The position numbers were made by a program, and so were the translations under genes. Under the pieces are notes generated by a model. It worked only from the letters and a program-made list of their open reading frames with translations. It ran no database searches and had not been told where the DNA came from. A stretch of 64,000 nt of DNA from Gonatopus flavifemur. Lineage: Eukaryota; Arthropoda; Insecta; Hymenoptera; Dryinidae. Below are positions 1 through 11,530 of this stretch, in pieces. How positions within the stretch are numbered: position 1 is the first letter of the stretch; each line of letters starts with the position of its first letter. Where the stretch lies: contig JAFFJZ010000046.1 of NCBI GenBank assembly GCA_018340375.1, positions 1,302,001 to 1,366,000 of the forward strand, read 5' to 3'.

Positions 1-1369
1 GCTCCGCCCTTGCGCGAATGCTCTGACTCCTGCTCATTTCTTTTTATTCCTGAAATTTTGTAGAATATCATTCATCCAATCAAAATGAATTCCATTGATT
101 CAAAGAAAGATTTATTTATATCAATTAGTTCTCTGAAGGATTATAATCATCTTCTTGTACATTCTATAGAATAATTTCTTAGATAGGGAGGAATATTCAT
201 TGTTTCAAATATTGACTTATTCACAGAAAATTTTCATTTCATATTCATGAAAACATTTTATTCCGAGTGCAAGAAATATTTCTATTCTTTATGTTGATAT
301 TTTCCTATTCGAAAACTTTTTTTGTTCAAATAATTAAATATTTTATTGAAAGGAGAAATTATCATTTTGGCACTACAGTTCGTTATTACAGTGTTATGAA
401 TGGCTTTTGCCCATCAAATGCATAATTCATTGAATCAAATTTTATTCCATGAATTCAAAAATCAAAATTCCCCATCCAATAACTTTTTCATCCATCCTAA
501 GTACCTCATATTCCAATTAATGATCTCACCACTTTCGTGTGAATCACATATTGGATGAAGTTGATGCGATAACTCTACAGATACCATTGGATGAATTCAT
601 TTCTTAGACTCAAAGAAAAATTCATCGGTTCGAAACATTTTTTTTCTCAGTGTATCACAATTCTCAAAATAGGGTCGATTCATCACCATTTCTTTAGAAT
701 AATGCGGTCATCATTCAGAATCATTCTTGATAACAAAGTGATTTCTCATGGGAGTTAATCATGTTCCATCTCAAACAGCACTCAATTATTCTGAGAATGT
801 TCAGAAAACGTTTTCAAGTATTTGCGGAATGTTCTTGGGAGGATTCAAAACATTCATAAAACTTTTCAAAAATTTTCTTTGGAAGTGAAAATGCCCGCGA
901 ATGTTCAATTTACATTTTCACAAAAATACTATGAGCACTTCGTGAATGTGGATTCCTTAATTATCAGGAATATACAAAATTCCTTGGAATACTGTGTTTA
1001 CCCTGCTGGAAGTGATGATGAATTCAAAAGATTATATTTATGTTGCTATTGCAAATACGATAAATTGAATGGGATGAAACATTAAGTATTGGTTATGTTC
1101 ACTCCATCGAATTGGATTGATTCATTGAAATTCAGATGCGTTTCATAATGCACTGTTCCCGGAACGGAAATCATCTATGTAGACGATAAAAAATGTAGGG
1201 GAGAGTCAAACCGGGTAGGTGGGTCAAACCGGGTACCTGACATGTCCCTGATGAGTGCTCCTCTCTGGCAGCAAATGCTTGAACTAGTAGCAGTAGACAT
1301 TTCCAGCATTCGGAGGGAAGAATAGCACCGATGCAATGTGGTTTCTTACTTAGAACGTTCCTTACCCCG
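1..1369. other. AT-rich DNA without a gene; left flank of the piggyBac element
   Basis: No open frame here looks coding; the longest, 87 codons at 822-1085, has no recognisable domain. Positions 1-660 hold loose repeats of ATTCAT/GAATTC words. A stretch of T followed by CAGTGTA at about 640-652 resembles the terminal inverted repeat end of the small MITE at 8840-9042, but no partner end was found. At 1201-1240 the word CAAACCGGGTA occurs twice, and a related AAAACCGGGT lies at 6941-6950 beyond the piggyBac element, so the piggyBac element probably sits inside an older repeat. No function is assigned. Confidence 0.5.
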
Positions 1370-1373
1370 TTAA

Positions 1374-2222
1374 GGACAAAACGTCCTTTTTTTCAACACC
1401 TTTTTCAACGACGTTTCACGCTGTCGAATCGATTGTCAAAAAATTTGCGGATAATTATTTTCAATGTAAAATTATCCGAACTTTCAGAATATGGAAGCAG
1501 ATTTTCGAAAAAATGCGAACTGGGAATGTTATAATCGTTCAAATAGGAAAAAACACGAATTTTCGATTGCAAAAAATTATTATCCGTTTATTTTTGTCTT
1601 GAATTGGGGGAGAGATACATCTAGGGGATGAAATTTCTGCGTCCATGGACCCTAAGCTTCAAAGTATGTGAGATGGTTTTTCGAAATTCAAGATGGCGAC
1701 ACTCAATATGGTGGGTAGAAACCAAAATATTTTTGCTTTTTCTTATTTTTCGGATTTGAGCAATATTCCTGAATGAATTTGATGTACACACACGTATTAT
1801 TAGGTTTCTGGGGTCGCTGATCACGAATCCGGGGTCAGATTTGCCAAATTCAATATGGCAGATCCAAAATGGGGCCTAAAATTGTTGAAACTGTACGATT
1901 CCCATGAAGATCAATACATGGGGGTTTTCGGGATCCCTGATGACTAATCGGGGGTCAGATTCTATGAATTCAGAATGGCGGTTCGAATATCGCAGCAAGA
2001 AGTCTCAATTTTCGTTCCTCCAGTTTTTTGTCAATTTATCGATATTTTCCTTCTCACATAGATGGATCTGAGTATTCTTCGGATCACTGAATACAAATTT
2101 AGTGTCAGATCTACTAAATACAATATGGCAGAGCCAGTATGGCTTCGGAAGAGTACTGAAATTGTCTCATTTCTCAAGTGTTTTCTGCCCTCGATGTGTT
2201 TTCTTCGCAGTTGCTCAACTGT
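1374..2222 (+). repeat. Left inverted arm of the piggyBac element
   Basis: This arm is the inverted counterpart of about 4497-6542 and differs from it by scattered substitutions. Its internal part (about 1670-2120) holds degenerate units of about 120 bp, marked by words such as GGGTCGCTGATCACGAATCC and CAATATGGCAGATCC. The short open frame at 1621-1824 (minus) is mirrored by one at 4896-5099 (plus) with nearly the same translation. This simply reflects the inverted duplication and is not evidence of a gene. Confidence 0.9.
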
Positions 2223-2396
2223 CATTACATATTTCGTTGTCTCTCCAATTTTTCACAGTTTCATCTTTCCCCTTTTAGATTCTCGTCTTCATATGTTATT
2301 CTTGAGCACTATGAAGGAAACCCAAGTTTATTCTCCGGATGTAATCAAAGCCGTCAATTGTTTCAGATTCGCAATTTTTCGTTTTCGACATCGAAG

Positions 2397-2454
2397 CAGT
2401 GTTGTGATATTCATCGAGCTGCGATTTCCCAGCTCGACGAATATCACAACACTG
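2397..2454. repeat. Near-perfect 25-bp hairpin upstream of the piggyBac transposase
   Basis: Positions 2397-2421 and 2430-2454 form inverted 25-base arms with a single mismatch, separated by an 8-base loop. The hairpin lies between the left arm and the first in-frame ATG of the transposase (2595). It could be the footprint of another insertion or a regulatory hairpin in the transposase leader; the sequence does not decide between these. Confidence 0.8.
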
Positions 2455-2594
2455 CATCGAAGTTCAGTTTTATTTTCCTTCCTCTGCGCTATTTTCGCAT
2501 GAAGCTCAGTCGCATTAGATGGTAGACTTATAAATAAAATCGGGAATGAGATCAATCAGGAATCCTTTCTGTATTAGTGTGAAAAAACTTCGAA

Positions 2595-4271
2595 ATGCCG
2601 GGTCCTTCGACTGCAAGATATCCAAGACGCTCAAGATGTGCAGAAATTCATGAAGACAATGATGATGTTGAAGAAGGTATGAATTCTGAAGCAGAAAGTT
2701 CCGATGAATCAATATCAGGAGAATCTGATTTTGAAAATGATGATAATGACTTTCTCATTCACAAGGCAGACATAATCCCAAAAATCTCGTATGAGAAAGT
2801 CCGTGATAGTTACGCAGACAGTCAAACGAAACTTGAACCGAATCACATTCATGAATGGATGGATGGTGAGAAAAAATCGATTGGCATCACTGAGAATGAA
2901 TTTTTCATGTCTGAATCAACGAGGAAAAAATTCAGGACGCATCTTTCACGGAAGTTTTTGAATATTTCTTTTTCGATGATTTGAAGAATCACATTATTGA
3001 TTGTACTGCCAATAACGGTTACGAGCTCTCTCCTCATGATTTGAATATATTCGTATGAATTATAATAATGTCGATTTTCAACTCGAGAAAATCTCAAAAA
3101 GACTATTGGTCTACCGATCCTCTATTGGCTTGCAATCCCATCGCTACCGTCATGAGTCGTAAAACTTTCATGACGATCGAATCAAAAATAAAATTTTCAC
3201 GACCCAGTGATGGGAACCTTGATGACCGAGCATGGTGGGTACGTGATCTTTTCGAGATTTTCAGGAGAAATATAAAACAATTCGGTTTTCTCTCGACTGC
3301 CCTATCAATTGATGAGTCGATGATCCAGTTTTACGGAAGAACCTCTTTGAAGCAATATATGAAGGATGAACCAGTGCAATTTGGCATAAAGGAGTGGTCC
3401 ATATGTAATCCCGAAGGATATTTATTTGACTGCGACATTTACTGTGGCAAAGGGACCAATCCTCATTCCGGACAAGAAGACACATCACTAGAAAAATGTG
3501 CTTTGGGTAGTCGGGTAGTCTTGAAAATGATCCAAGGACTTCGCTCTACGAATGTAGTGAAGAAGATAGTTCGCTATCATTTATACTTTGATAACTTCTC
3601 CCGCAATCCCGATTTATTAGTTCACCTGAAGAATATTGGTTTACGAGCTACAGGCACGGTGAGAGCGAATAGAGTCATTGGTGTCAGCAATGACATGGAT
3701 GAAGACGCTCCACATGGTTCTTTTATCGTGAAGCATGAGGAAAATAGTGGTATGAATTATATCACCATCATGGATTCGAAACCAATCTCATTACTTTCGG
3801 CAGCAGCAAGAGTAACACCCTCATTTTCGATGAAACGCCGATCCAAAGGACATGCTGGAAAGATAGAATCACCTTCCCCGAAAGCTTTTGCTACTTCCAA
3901 CAAGCACATGGGTGGAGTTGACCAGCATGATTTTCATTGCAGTAACTTGATGCCTTTTATCAGATCCAAAGAATGGACTTGGGTTATTTTTTTTTAGAAT
4001 GATCCAAGCTTCCGTCACAAATGCAACAGTACTAAAAAATTTAGTACGTGATAAGACGAGTAAGATTGGAACGAAAGACATGGCATTAGCTATCGCTTGG
4101 AAGTATCTTGTGAGAGCTCCAGCACGAGGATCAGTAGCACATAAGACTGTAGTTGCAGAGAAGAAAAGAAACTGCACCAACTTTTTGAAATGCTCAACGA
4201 GAACGCAGATAATGTGCGCAGTCTGGATTGCTTACATGTGCTCCGCATGTTTCAAGACATCACACGCGTAA
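2595..4271 (+). pseudogene. piggyBac transposase, inactivated by several lesions
   Basis: This encodes a DDD transposase of the piggyBac family (DDE_Tnp_1_7), which cuts and pastes DNA at TTAA. The frame starts at 2595 with an acidic N-terminus rich in Asp, Glu and Ser, as usual in the family. The catalytic core at 3068-3997 shows the three expected aspartate motifs: IDESM, YFDNF and GGVDQHD, plus the GTVRANR segment. A Cys/His-rich tail at 3999-4271 corresponds to the usual C-terminal zinc module. Lesions seen: a frame change near 2930-2940, an in-frame TGA at 3056-3058 just before the IIIMSIF segment, and a frame change at the run of nine T (3987-3995). Full-length family members are about 550-600 residues and the pieces add up to about that, so little has been deleted. 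No active product is expected from this copy. Confidence 0.88.
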
Positions 4272-4496
4272 TCGTTTAACCGAATTTGGTGCTCTTTCCT
4301 ACTGTATCGACACGAATTAGAGATAAGTCCTGAAAAAGAGTTCCGTAATTTGGAAAGGAATTGGACGAACAACGTTCAAGAAAAAATAGGAAATACAAAA
4401 AAAAACAAAGAAAAATTGAAAAAAACACAGAAAAATGAATAAAATGAGGAAAAATTGGAACAAAAAAAAATCTCTTGGATATTTACCTCCATGTGG

Positions 4497-6542
4497 TGAG
4501 AGTTGGGCAACGGCGATCAACACATCGAGAGCAGAAAACACTCAACAAATGAGACAATTTCAGTACTCTTCCGAAGCCATATTGGCTCCGCCACATTGTA
4601 TTCAGCAGATTTGACACTCAATTGGTATTCAGTGATCCGAAGAATACTCAGATCCATCTATGTGAGGAGGAAAATATCGATAAATTGACAACAAACTGGA
4701 GGAACGAAAATTGAGACTTCTTGCTGCCATATTCGAACCGCCATTTCGAATTCATAGAATCTCACCTCCGATTAGTCATCAGGGATCCAGAAAACCCTCA
4801 TGTACTGATTTTCATAGGAATCGTACAGTTTCAACAATTTTAGGCCGCCATGTTGGATCCGCCATATTGAATTCGGTAAATCCGACCCCGGATTCGTGAT
4901 CAGTGACCCCAGAAACCTAGTAATACGTGTGTGTACATCGAATTCACCCAGGAATATTGCTCAAATCCGAAAAATAAGAAAAAGCAAAAATATTTTGGTT
5001 TCTACCCACCATATTGAGTGTCGCCATCTTGAATTTCGAAAAACCATCTCACATACTTTGAAGCTTAGGGTCCATGGACGCAGAAATTTCATCCCCTAGA
5101 TGTATCTCTCCCCTAATTCAAGACGAAAATAAACAAATAATAATTTTTTGCAATCGAAAATTCGTATTTTTTTTATCTAAACGATTAAGGTAACTGACCC
5201 CATTAGCGAACGCAACCCCTTTAGTGAACCTAGAGATAATAAAACCTCTTTTACGAACAAGAAGTGTTTACCTATTACGTGCTGTGAAGATTATTCCAAT
5301 CTTCAAACATTATTGTTCGTGATTAATGCGAAAACAAATGGAAGGAAGAAAAATGTAATTTACGAAATAAATAAAGATTCATGCCGAGTGTCACAACGAG
5401 CTTTGCCTCCGTGAATCTTACAAGGTGAGTTAAGAATGGACATTTTTTGAATTGTGCATTTTCATAGTATTAATGCGACCATTGAACTATTTCATGTATC
5501 CAATCTATTGATATTATTCAAATGAAGATAATATAGGGTGATTTTCAATAACTGTCAGTCGCTAACCTAGAAAATTGCGCGTTCAGAAATACACACACGA
5601 AAATGATCGGTGAATCTATTACTGAACGAATAAACGTAACAATCCATATCATAGGTATCTACTCTAGGAGAATTTTTTCATGAATTCTCATAATGCGCAT
5701 AATTTTTCAATCAATCTATAAATTTCTCCAAGGATTGAAATGAACATGTAAAATTATAAACCCTACTTGAAATTCTCAATTTTTTTCGCCAAAGTGACTC
5801 AAGCAGCAACGGAAGTTCAAAGTATATATGAAATAAAAACGTTGGTAGAATTTGAGAATGAGATACGAAGAACATATCATGAAAGTTCATAGAATATACG
5901 AATGAGACTGTTTCAAATATACTCAGAACGTACATAGTACATTTGAAATGTACGATATTCATTCCATCGACGTTCGACTGACGTCCCATCATATATTCGA
6001 TTACATACGTTCGATGAATATGCATAGCACCTATGAAAAGGTCTCATTAGAATGTGCACAGAATATATTTCGAATATCATCCGGAAAGTGATAATAACTC
6101 ATCTGAGCAGCCTCAGATTCTACGCGTTCAGTAATGGGGTCAATCAGCGTTCACTAATTCATGCGACCCGTTCACTAATGGGGGTATTGTTAACATTTCA
6201 TTAATTTCATTATTTTTATTGTTATCACTTAGAAAATGAATAAAAAATCACGGTAAGAGAAAATTGAAATGCTCAATCTACCTTATTCACTAGTGGAAAT
6301 TCATTTTAAAAAAATCTTCATGAAATGATTTATATTTAGAGTGCTTGTGTTCTTAAATGTTCACTAATGGGGTCAGTTACCTTATAACATTCCCAGTTCG
6401 CATTCTTTCGAAAATCTGCTTGAATATTCTGAAAGTTCAGATAATTTTACATTGAAAATAATTATCTGCAAATTTTTTGACAATCGATTCGACAGCGTGA
6501 AATGTCGTCGAAAAAGGTGTTGAAAAAACGGACGTTTGGTCC
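4497..6542 (-). repeat. Right inverted arm of the piggyBac element
   Basis: This is the mirror of 1374-2222. Homology resumes on both sides of the nested MITE (5188-6382), so the left arm acts as an empty-site reference for that insertion. An A-rich stretch (about 4370-4470) separates the arm from the transposase tail. The segment 4740-4900 carries GGATCCGCCATATTGAATTC, which closely matches the array in the right arm of the RAG1-like element (45.3-45.7 kb). Confidence 0.88.
5188..6382. mobile_element. 1195-bp TA-flanked non-autonomous DNA transposon, copy 1
   Basis: The terminal inverted repeats begin AGGTAACTGACCCCATTAG and end with its reverse complement. TA dinucleotides flank the element (5186-5187 and 6383-6384). 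The opposite piggyBac arm near 1530 has the uninterrupted sequence with a single TA, which confirms both the boundaries and the target duplication. The words GACCCCATTAG/TGAAC recur just inside both ends (5205-5225 and 6130-6185). No transposase is encoded; the 104-codon frame on the minus strand at 5711-6025 has no domain and is probably chance. The TA duplication suggests mobilisation by a Tc1/mariner-superfamily enzyme, which is inference. A second copy is at 50784-51977. Confidence 0.92.
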
Positions 6543-7397
6543 TTAACGGATTAAAGTTTTCTGCGGAAAAATTGACAAAATTGTTGCATTTCTGTGGTGA
6601 GTTTCAAGTGCTTTACCAGTCTCTCAAGAGAGAGACACCTTCCAATTCATTATATTCAACAAAATTTGTGTTTTTATTCTAAAATAGGCACCAACCCATG
6701 TTTATTCTTGAAGATTCCTTTGTGTGTGCTCGTGACTTTTGTTCTTAACTGAGTTGGCCTGCAGGGATTCTTTCTCTGAACAATTTTTTTGAGTCCATAA
6801 AAATATATCAATTTTTAAACATAACTCCTGTTTGTTTCAGGAATTTTCATCGAATTCGACAGTTGGTAATTAAAATTTCACAATTCAGAACTGTTTTGCA
6901 TTGATTTGAACGAGTGCCCGGGTAACCCTACCCATGGAGTAAAACCGGGTTTCTTTACTTTTTGACTGAAACGACTCAAACGTATCGGAAACTTTTAAAG
7001 ACATAAGAGTTAGCATTTCTTCTCTAGTTTTCAATTTTGTGAGTTCCATAATCTATGTTATATAACTACTGTTCATTGAGAATTTTCCAATCAAAAACGG
7101 AGGAGTTGAATTTCCTAATAACAGATAGTTCAAATTTTCTTGGTTTTCCACAGAATAATATGTGAAGGAAAACGAAAATTCAGCAATTTTTCCTATAACG
7201 GTAAATATCACAGTTTTTGAAATAATAATTTTCTTGTGGTCACGTGCAAGCCGTACGGGGTGTGCCTGGCGCAATGCGGTGCTCTATGTGTTGCGTTATG
7301 GAATATTTGCACGAAGAGAAATAGATACTAATGGGTATAAGAATCATCATACGAGTTAGTATATGATGACAAGCATCTAGATTATACCCCAAGGATA

Positions 7398-7627
7398 CAC
7401 AGAGAAAAGTTTATATTAAAGATTACTATACTTTTATGGTACTCGTGGGATATGCTTTATTATGAGGCTCAGAATTATAGTTATTCCAAATTATAACATA
7501 TTTATAACCGACCTCACGAGAGAGTATGGTGAATGCTCGTATACTTGTGGTTCATAGTGACAGAATCAAATATATCCCAAAAGTACAATATAAATATGCT
7601 AATATCTAATATAAACTTTTTACTGTG
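7398..7627. mobile_element. Small TA-flanked MITE, copy 1 of a pair
   Basis: The ends read CACAGAGAAAAG on the left and, reverse-complemented, CACAGTAAAAAG on the right, with TA on both sides (7396-7397 and 7628-7629). The interior matches 7734-7953 along its whole length, including ATATACTTGTGGTTCATA and ATATCCCAAAAGTACAATAT. It is non-coding. Confidence 0.8.
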
Positions 7628-7733
7628 TACCAGTCTTTGAAACCTTTTTATTACTCCTCATAATCTCAATCATACTCCTGATAATCTGGATTATACTCCT
7701 TAGAATATGGATATTAGGGGCTACACGGAGAAA

Positions 7734-7953
7734 AGTTTTATATTAAAGATTACTATATTCGTATGGTACTCTTGGGATATACTTTATTATGAGGCTCAGA
7801 ATCATATTTATTCCAAATTCCAACATATTTATTCTTCTCTCCGCGAGAGAGTATGGTGAACTCTCATATACTTGTGGTTCATAACGACATAATCAAATAT
7901 ATCCCAAAAGTACAATATAAATTGGTAATCTCTAATATAATATTCTTTCTGTG
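7734..7953. mobile_element. Small TA-flanked MITE, copy 2 of a pair
   Basis: Same family and orientation as the copy at 7398-7627. TA flanks at 7732-7733 and 7954-7955; the left end reads CACGGAGAAAAG and the right end is its approximate inverse. Two independent TA-flanked insertions about 110 bp apart, or a segmental duplication, would both explain the pair. Confidence 0.8.
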
Positions 7954-8362
7954 TAGGAAATATTGGTATGAACCAGATGCTTGTCCTCGGATGCTTGTCA
8001 TTAGTATCTATTTCTCTCCGGGTGTCTTCTGAAACATGTTGCACGACGCGACGTATCGCTTGGAGCATGGTATCGTATCGCACACATTAAGTACAACTCG
8101 GATGTGGTCACAAAATAATTCATGTCTCAAAAACTATGATATTTATCATGATAGAAAAAATCGCTAGATTTTCTTCATTGCTCACAGATTATTCCAACCG
8201 AGAACAAAGGTAAAAAAACTACCTGTTATCAAAAAATTTCACTCTCCACTTTTCAATTGAGAAATTCCTAATGGACGCTAATTATATAGATTATGAAACT
8301 TATAAAATTGAAAAATAGAGGAGGAATGCTAACTTTCATGTCTGTGGAAGGTCCCGATACGT

Positions 8363-8839
8363 TTCAAGGATTCCAAGTAACAAGCGCTTGAGAATTAGAA
8401 GATCTCAAAAACTCCACATTTTCAAAAAATCATATTTCCAAAAAAAGCCCTAAAAAACAAACTCCACACACACGTGTCGAATATACTTCGATCAAGAATT
8501 GAGAAAAATTACTTCATTGAATTCTAAAATTTGGGTGGAAAAACCACGTGGAATGACCCATACATATTATTTGATGTTCTGTTCACTTATGAAATAATGA
8601 ATACAAATTTTGTATAGGTCAGAACCCTAATACTGTTATTTTGTAGTATATTTCTTCAAACATCTGACACAGCCACACAGTCCTGAAAGAATTCCTGGAA
8701 AATTTTTATCGAACCGATTTTCTTCTTAATGAATCCTTCAAAAATTTTTCTGGGACTGTGGTGCTCTACGTGGAACACCAATGGAGCACTTCGGAACCAA
8801 TACAGCACATTCCTAAAATCTTCTTTTCCAAACCAAATA
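8363..8839. other. Anonymous AT-rich DNA
   Basis: There is no supported gene, RNA or repeat in this interval. Open frames are short and have no recognisable motif. Confidence 0.4.
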
Positions 8840-9042
8840 GACTGAAATAAAAACTAGGGAAGTCAAGCACGCGGCGAGTTTGAATACGGCGAACCTGACC
8901 ACGTAATTTACTCAACTGAATATCAATTGAAATGATTAAATATGAATTCATTTCAATCCACATTCAGTTGACTAAACCACCAGTGAGGTTCACCGTATTC
9001 AACTTCGTGCGGGGTTGATCTCACTACTTCTTTTTTTCAGTG
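8840..9042. mobile_element. 203-bp hairpin MITE, TA-flanked
   Basis: The ends read GACTGAAATAAAAACTAG on the left and, reverse-complemented, CACTGAAAAAAAGAAGTAG on the right, with TA at 8838-8839 and 9043-9044. The interior folds back: the segment around 8870-8925 (GAATACGGCGAACCTGA, ACTCAACTGAAT) is mirrored at 8962-9000 (ATTCAGTTGACT, GAGGTTCACCGTATTC). Similar T-run plus CAGTGTA ends occur at about 640-652 and 33645-33655, which may be solo ends of the same family. Confidence 0.78.
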
Positions 9043-10709
9043 TATGAGGCGGAATTCGGGAACAAATCACTAAAAACCGCTTGGCTTGGTTTTCCAATGT
9101 CAATACGTAGAATCAATAGCATTATGGTGAAAAGACGATTCTCAAAAGCGTTATTGATAAGAAGTTTTCCCTCAAGTTACTAACGTAGACAATGTTCTGT
9201 AACTTTTTTTCAATGCATTATCTTTTGGAATGTACTGAATCGAATTGAATTCTTCTGTAGTTTGAGGTCACAATCAATTTTTTTTCGACCCCCCATCTCT
9301 AATAATTGCTTTGTTTATGAATCCTGTGTATAAAAAATTGTTGAAAATCACCGTTCTGGAGCATAAGAAAATCTGGATAGTTCACAGGAATTGTTTCAAC
9401 TGTTGCAAAAACACCGTGTAAATTTCAAAATGTGCTTATGTTTTGTTCGAGGAATATAATGATTTGAACTCAGCCCTACTTGTTTTTGAATGCGGAATTC
9501 GTGATCTACTCGGCATATACTTACAAAACAATACTAATTTGTTCAGTTACCATTGGTTATAAATTGTGAGGGATTAATTCACGTCAAATTCCGACTTCCA
9601 CGATTTATTAACACAAAATAATTGTATTAGAAGAAATGCAGCTCTGGTATGCACCGGGCAACAAAACATCAAATCACAACACCACAAGCATTGTAAAAAC
9701 GGTGTCAAAATGTTTTCCAAAATATCTATTTTGCCTGTGCCTCAATCGCCGAATATAACGATGAAATGAAATCGTTGGAGAAACGTTTCAAAAAAGCGGT
9801 GGCAATTACGGAGTACACGAATTTTCATTCCATCATTCCCATCAACAAAGAGGAAGTCGCCCGTCGAGTATTTTCTGCATTAGATACAATCGGTTGAAAA
9901 AGAGGTCCTTGGAAAATTTTATATCTTGTTCCAGTTGAAAACCATATACAATAATAATGATATGATATATGATTCTATGAAATAATATATATAATAATTG
10001 TCATCAATAATAAATGGTTGAAACCGACATTTTATCTGAATCAATTCTTCCCATTCCATCGCCAAAGATGACTGAAAAAATTAGTTTCCATATTCTATAT
10101 TAATATAGTTTTTATAATTTTTTATTCTATTCCAATCAGTTTCTATACCAACCATGATGGCACTCGTCCAGTAAAAGCTTGAAGATCATGTTTTGGAATT
10201 AATAATGACGAAATCAATAGAGCATACGTAGATATGATTTACATTTCTAAACAAAAATGTGATTGGAATTTAATTATTGCGTTCAGCAAAGGTTCGGAGG
10301 CTTTAATTCAAGATAACGACTCCATTAGAGTCAAGTTATTCTTAAGTTATAAAAGTATCTGAAATGCATTATTACAAATATTTTGTAGATCCCTCTCCAG
10401 ATGTATCATAAAATGCAAGATGAACAATATATCACGATCGGCAAATTCCTTATAGGAGAAAAATATTACAACAAATTGTGAATGTAAATAAAGATCAAAT
10501 GTTCTACCGATGAGGAATTATAATCCAAATATGTTGAGAATATATTGAAAATATATTCACAACAAAATATGATCCCTATATATTCTCGTTCTATTATGAC
10601 CGAATTTATAATACATTCTCAATATACTCTAGCCAGTTTTTAATTATAATATTCTGATTATCATTGTTATTATCAAATTCCACCTATAACTGTCATAAGG
10701 GTTGATATA
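9043..10709. other. Mostly anonymous DNA with one short coding-like segment
   Basis: No transposon terminus was recognised. At 9637-9896 there is a short segment with even codon composition: an ATG at 9637 opens a 41-codon frame, and a second frame from 9759 runs to a TGA at 9894-9896 with a charged, helical-looking translation (MKSLEKRFKKA, NKEEVARRVF). The two frames overlap and could be one broken reading frame or a pair of decayed exons. I do not recognise the protein. The remainder is AT-rich, with TATATTCT/AGAATATA words near 10530-10630. Confidence 0.3.
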
Positions 10710-10711
10710 TA

Positions 10712-11280
10712 CTGGGTGATTCAAAATTGCCGTATACTTTTCTGAGAGCAGATTCTTGATGAATTTCTGGAAAGATTTTAGTCCGGAATATTCAGATCTG
10801 ATCCTTAGATCCGGAGACATGAGCATTTTTAAATTTTTTGAAGAATCCAAATACCTTGGGAGTACCATATTTCTGACTTGTGAATCCAACACCATTCTCT
10901 AAGTCAGATCACGGGGTATCCCTGGAAAAAAACAAATCTAACCCAGCTTCCTTCGTTGTGGAGTTATAGCGATTTGAAGTTGTTGAATTCTGATTGACTG
11001 GAATGCAAAAAATCTCAAACCGCTATAACTCCACACCGAAGGAAGCTAGATCAGATTTATTTTTTTCCAGGAATACCCCGTGATCTGACTTAGAGAATGG
11101 TGTTGGATTCAAAAGTCAGAAGTATGGTACTTCCGAGGTATTTGGATTTTTCAAAAAATTAAAAAATGCTCATGTCTCCGGATCTAAGGATCAAATCTGA
11201 ATATTCCGGATCAAAATCTTCTCAGAATTTCATTAAGAATCTGCTCTTAGAAAAATGTACAGCAATTTTGAATCACCCAG
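10712..11280. mobile_element. 569-bp foldback MITE, TA-flanked
   Basis: The left end CTGGGTGATTCAAAATTGC is repeated inverted at the right end, and TA flanks both sides (10710-10711 and 11281-11282). Almost the whole element is a palindrome with its centre near 10990-11000: TCTAAGTCAGATCACGGGGT on the left is mirrored by ACCCCGTGATCTGACTTAGA on the right. It encodes nothing. It is a candidate hairpin-RNA source if transcribed. Confidence 0.92.
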
Positions 11281-11282
11281 TA

Positions 11283-11488
11283 CACACTACAGTTTCAGTA
11301 CGTATTCTCAATACATCTGAAATGTATTCCGAATACTGAACGAAAACACCTTAAAAACGCATTTTAGTATTTTTGGAATATATTGAAGATGTATGAAAAA
11401 TATAGCCAGACAAAGAAGAAAATAAAAAAGGTATGGAGACGAAGAGTAATCAACGGTGATAGGAGTTTCCTTTTGTGGATTTACTCAC

Positions 11489-11530
<42 letters not shown>

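Larger units (their letters stand above)
1370..6546 (+). mobile_element. piggyBac-type transposon with TTAA target duplication and long inverted arms
   Basis: The element runs from 1374 to 6542 and is flanked on both sides by TTAA (1370-1373 and 6543-6546), the target duplication characteristic of piggyBac. The outer ends read GGACAAAACGTCC on the left and, reverse-complemented, GGACCAAACGTCC on the right. Inside the ends, 1374 to about 2222 and about 4497 to 6542 are inverted copies of each other (about 850 bp once the nested 1195-bp insertion at 5188-6382 is removed). The core between the arms encodes a broken piggyBac transposase on the plus strand. Arms this long are unusual for piggyBac, whose TIRs are normally tens of bases. 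They also contain a degenerate repeat of about 120 bp, related to the one in the RAG1-like element at 36.7-47.8 kb. Confidence 0.9.
6980..8362. mobile_element. 1.4-kb foldback repeat containing two small MITEs
   Basis: The left side (about 6980-7340) and right side (about 7980-8362) are diverged inverted copies. Examples are CGTATCGG...AGTTAGCATT at 6981-7017 mirrored at 8330-8362, and GAGAAATAGATACTAATG at 7317-7334 mirrored at 7998-8015. Between the arms lie the two MITEs annotated separately and a few short direct repeats ending in ACTCCT (7640-7715). No open frame is convincing. The outer termini and any target duplication could not be fixed because the ends are diverged. Confidence 0.7.
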
